DNA of 7,154 nt from Thermoflexales bacterium (GTDB lineage: Bacteria > Chloroflexota > Anaerolineae > B4-G1): the NCBI GenBank assembly GCA_007118795.1, contig SKQX01000213.1:1-7154 (forward strand), given 5' to 3'. Positions 5,693-7,154 of this stretch are shown here, piece by piece. The translations under genes were made by a program, and so were the position numbers. The stretch's first letter is position 1; each line of letters starts with the position of its first letter. The notes below the pieces were generated by a model. It was not told the origin of the DNA. It searched no databases and was given only the letters and a program-made list of their open reading frames with translations.

Positions 5693-5985
5693 TCACGTGC
5701 CATCTTCAGACTCCCAGCGCGCACGTCCGCTGTTCGTCAAAGGCGGTACGGGGCCGACGGAAGAATGGCGACGCTCTGCATTATAGTAGGCCATTCGCTG
5801 GCCCACAACTGTCCCCACGTCGGGCACCGTCTGCCCTTCCAAGAACAACGCGTGTCCCTTGCCCTTCAAAATGGCCGTTAAAGCATCCCATCTCGGGTTT
5901 GTCTTTGCCTCCGCGCAAGACGTACGAAAGCTGCAGGCCGTTCGCCAGACCCACTTGGGCCGTTGACTTGTAGCCTGTGACGACC
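5693..5985 (-). pseudogene. IS3-family transposase (OrfB) C-terminal fragment, frameshifted
   Basis: Reading the minus strand, one frame gives GLANGLQLSYVLRGGKDKPE then MGCFNGHFEGQG (about 5951-5856). The adjacent frame then gives HALFLEGQTVPDV and AYYNAERRHSSVGPVPPL (about 5855-5720). Together they match the end of the IS3 OrfB integrase domain, in which a DNPEMESFNGHFK block is followed by FLEAQT and RMxYYNxERRHSSLG. A one-base insertion near 5855-5860 separates the halves. At the catalytic Glu position of NPEMES the sequence has Gly (MGCF), so the enzyme would be dead even without the frameshift. The N-terminal three-quarters are absent. The fragment points away from the plus-strand IS3 remnant that starts at 6042. 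Confidence 0.8.
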
Positions 5986-6041
5986 GAGCTTTCTCAGGCG
6001 TGGTGCATAGAGCTTCGCCCCATCTTGCACCCATGATACAG

Positions 6042-6062
6042 GATCCCCCGAAAACTGGACAG
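6042..6062 (+). repeat. IS3-type left terminal inverted repeat
   Basis: GGATCCCCCGAAAACTGGAC followed by AG has the typical form of IS3-family ends (TGATCCCC...AACTGGACAG). It lies about 43 bases before the orfA start at 6105, as expected for a left end. No matching right end was found in the window. Confidence 0.7.
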
Positions 6063-6104
6063 ATACGATAGTTCACGTAGAATCTCTCCGAAGGGTGAAA
6101 CACA

Positions 6105-6404
6105 ATGGCCAGGCGACGGGAATTCACCCCCAGGTCGAGGCCCAGCTGGCACGGGAAGAGTTGACCGGCGTCAAGCCGCAGGCCGAGATCTGCCGCGAGC
6201 ACCGGCTGAGCCGTCAGGTCTTCGCGCGCTGACGGGTGGAGCCTGTGGAAGGGGCTGAGATCTTCGCCACCGAACGGAGTCGTAGCGGTGAGCAGGAGCG
6301 GATCGCCTAGTTGGAGCAGACGACCGGGCCGCCCACCATGGAGTGGGAGGTGTCAAGAAAGGCCTCGAACATCTTGACCTCTCTGTCGAACGGAAGCGGA
6401 AGAC
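6105..6404 (+). pseudogene. IS3-family OrfA (helix-turn-helix) pseudogene
   Basis: The ATG at 6105 opens with MARRREFTPR, typical of IS3 OrfA. After a small deletion or frameshift the family sequence continues in another frame as QLAREELTGVKPQAEICREH followed by RLSRQVFAR (from about 6131), the helix-turn-helix part. A TGA (6230-6232) stands where the family has the Trp of RWK, and a TAG (6308-6310) interrupts IAxLEQ. The leucine-zipper end EWEVSRKASNILTS (about 6341-6382) is still readable. With one frameshift and two stops the protein cannot be made. Confidence 0.82.
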
Positions 6405-6594
6405 AATCGACACGCTTGTTCGAGAGGCCCCCGTCATCGTGGCCTGCCAGGTCCTGGGAATGGCCCGGAGCACATACTACTATCAGGCTGCCTGGAGCTC
6501 CGACGAACCAAGGCTCAAGGAAGCGATCAAGGAGACGGCTGTTGATTGGCCGACTTACTCGTTCACGGTTTTGCGAAGGAGGGTACACTTGTGA
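6343..6594 (+). pseudogene. IS3-family OrfB, N-terminal fragment
   Basis: The frame contains ERKRKTIDTLVREAPVIVAC then QVLGMARSTYYY (about 6388-6486) and DEPRLKEAIKETAVDWPTYS (about 6502-6561). These are the HTH_21-type N-terminus of IS3 OrfB, which precedes the rve integrase domain. Similarity stops after FTVLRRR, so the integrase domain with all DDE residues is lost. The frame overlaps the end of the orfA remnant, as in functional IS3 elements where a -1 frameshift fuses the two. Its TGA (6592-6594) overlaps the deaminase ATG (6594) as TGATG. Confidence 0.82.
6577..6582 (+). promoter_or_regulatory. Ribosome binding site of the deaminase gene, inside the transposase remnant
   Basis: AGGAGG is a full Shine-Dalgarno core, 11 bases before the ATG at 6594 and 8 before a GTG at 6591. 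The same bases are Arg codons of the OrfB remnant (cga-agg-agg), at a position where IS3 OrfB proteins normally have an Arg run. The translation signal therefore appears to derive from the mobile element. Confidence 0.7.
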
Positions 6595-7073
6595 TGGAAG
6601 TGACAGAAGCGAAGTTCATGAACTTGGCATTTGAGAAAGCCCTGGCAGGGATAAGAGTCGGACAGTCGCCTTTTGGAGCTTGCGTTGTCCAGAACGAGCA
6701 GGTGATCAGTTGTGCCCATAACACCGTCTGGGAGAGCATGGATGTCACCGCGCACGCCGAGATGAACGCGATCCGTGAGGCTTGCCGCGCGTTGGGTGTA
6801 GTCGACCTGTCAGGTTGTGTCATCTACTGCACGTCTCAACCCTGTCCCATGTGCTTTGCGGCGTGCCAAAAAGCAGGGATTGAGAGGCTCGTCTACAGCA
6901 CACGGGCGGAAGATACGAGAAGAGTCGGGTTTGGCGCCCGTGCCACGGCCGAAGAAAGGGTGAAGACGTGCCTGCCTGATGCCTGCATAGAAGTTGTACC
7001 TGACTTCCTCCGTGAGCAGGGCCTTGGCGTGTTGGAAGTATGGCGCACAGAAGGTGATGGAAGGATCTACTAG
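6594..7073 (+). CDS. guaD: Guanine deaminase-like zinc-dependent nucleobase deaminase (COG0590)
   Basis: The 159-residue protein belongs to the cytidine/deoxycytidylate deaminase fold. It has PFGAC (26-30), HAEMNAI (54-60; H54 zinc ligand, E56 proton shuttle) and PCPMC (83-87; C84 and C87 zinc ligands). Spacing matches the Bacillus subtilis guanine deaminase GuaD, as do N43 and the C-terminus VLEVWR...RIY with a terminal Tyr; GuaD likewise ends AWR...KEY. The likely reaction is guanine to xanthine plus ammonia in the cytoplasm, part of purine salvage or catabolism. TadA-type tRNA deaminase is less likely because the C-terminal block is GuaD-like. Gln82 replaces the Glu usual before PC. The ATG at 6594 is preferred and a GTG at 6591 is possible; an apparent extension to 6546 lies in IS sequence. 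The gene is preceded directly by an IS3 remnant that provides its ribosome binding site, and no other purine genes are in view. Confidence 0.86.
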   Translation: MEVTEAKFMNLAFEKALAGIRVGQSPFGACVVQNEQVISCAHNTVWESMDVTAHAEMNAIREACRALGVVDLSGCVIYCTSQPCPMCFAACQKAGIERLVYSTRAEDTRRVGFGARATAEERVKTCLPDACIEVVPDFLREQGLGVLEVWRTEGDGRIY

Positions 7074-7154
7074 AGCCCAAGCTCCTGCCCCGAATTCCCA
7101 CGCCACGAATCAGCCGAGCTTTGGCTCAGTGTTCCTCGCACCGCCACCTCGTGC
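7074..7154. other. Downstream of the deaminase gene: no gene seen
   Basis: These 81 bases to the window edge show no recognisable coding segment. A weak hairpin GAGC-tttg-GCTC (7116-7127) could contribute to transcript termination, but it is short and lacks a T-run. Confidence 0.3.

Larger units (their letters stand above)
6042..6588 (+). mobile_element. Left half of a decayed IS3-family element
   Basis: The span runs from the terminal repeat at 6042 through a broken orfA and the N-terminal part of orfB. Similarity to IS3 OrfB ends at VLRRR (about 6582), a few bases before the start of the deaminase gene. The right half and right end are missing. The remnant supplies the immediate upstream sequence of the deaminase. 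Confidence 0.82.

Noticed and set aside
5693..6202. A single 169-codon minus-strand gene
   Set aside because: Only its C-terminal part matches IS3 OrfB. The N-terminal half is antisense to the IS3 terminal repeat and orfA start, and the true transposase frame switches inside it.
1..7154. CRISPR array, tRNA or rRNA genes
   Set aside because: No regularly spaced short repeats were seen, and no tRNA-like or rRNA-like sequence was recognised by eye on either strand.

Overview
The window looks like an accessory stretch of a moderately GC-rich bacterial chromosome (roughly 55-60% G+C by eye). It holds a few intact metabolic or transport genes stitched together by decayed mobile elements. The N-terminus of the ComM/YifB protein, the short COG1600-type Fe-S protein and the COG2309-type metalloenzyme suggest Chloroflexota or a deep-branching Gram-positive lineage. 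This is an impression from sequence style only; no rRNA or other lineage marker is present.

Left part (1-2777): the 5' end of comM/yifB (minus strand) runs off the left edge, with a believable extended -10 promoter. Next come the C-terminal third of an IS256-family transposase (plus) and an intact gene for a short QueG/RdhA-like double 4Fe-4S protein (plus). An orphan IS3-type terminal repeat inside a 10-bp inverted repeat follows. Then comes a second, diverged copy (about 230 bp) of the comM promoter, ribosome binding site and first 11 codons. Decayed pieces that resemble a DUF433/DUF5615 toxin-antitoxin pair close this part. The two comM-promoter copies are direct repeats enclosing the IS256 remnant and the Fe-S gene.

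Middle part (2778-5574, minus strand): a MATE-family efflux protein lies upstream of a COG2309 metalloenzyme. The latter carries His/His/Asp at the metal positions of NicX-type 2,5-dihydroxypyridine dioxygenases, not the usual M29 aminopeptidase set. The two are 369 bp apart and the enzyme has its own candidate promoter. They could form an export/degradation pair for a small aromatic or heterocyclic compound, but that is inference. The MATE coding frame clearly continues upstream of its first ATG without a normal start codon. Removing one G from a GGGGG run would join it to an ATG with a Shine-Dalgarno sequence and give a normal-length 458-residue protein.

Right part (5575-7154): a frameshifted IS3 orfB C-terminal fragment (minus) lies back to back with the left half of an IS3 element (plus: terminal repeat, broken orfA, orfB N-terminus). 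The orfB remnant stops in a TGATG overlap with an intact guanine-deaminase-like gene (plus). The AGGAGG ribosome binding site of that gene is made of the transposase's own Arg codons.

I see no CRISPR array, tRNA, rRNA or obvious new defence system. The most interesting features are the duplicated comM control region, the one-base MATE lesion, the IS-derived start signal of the deaminase, and the NicX-like ligand set.
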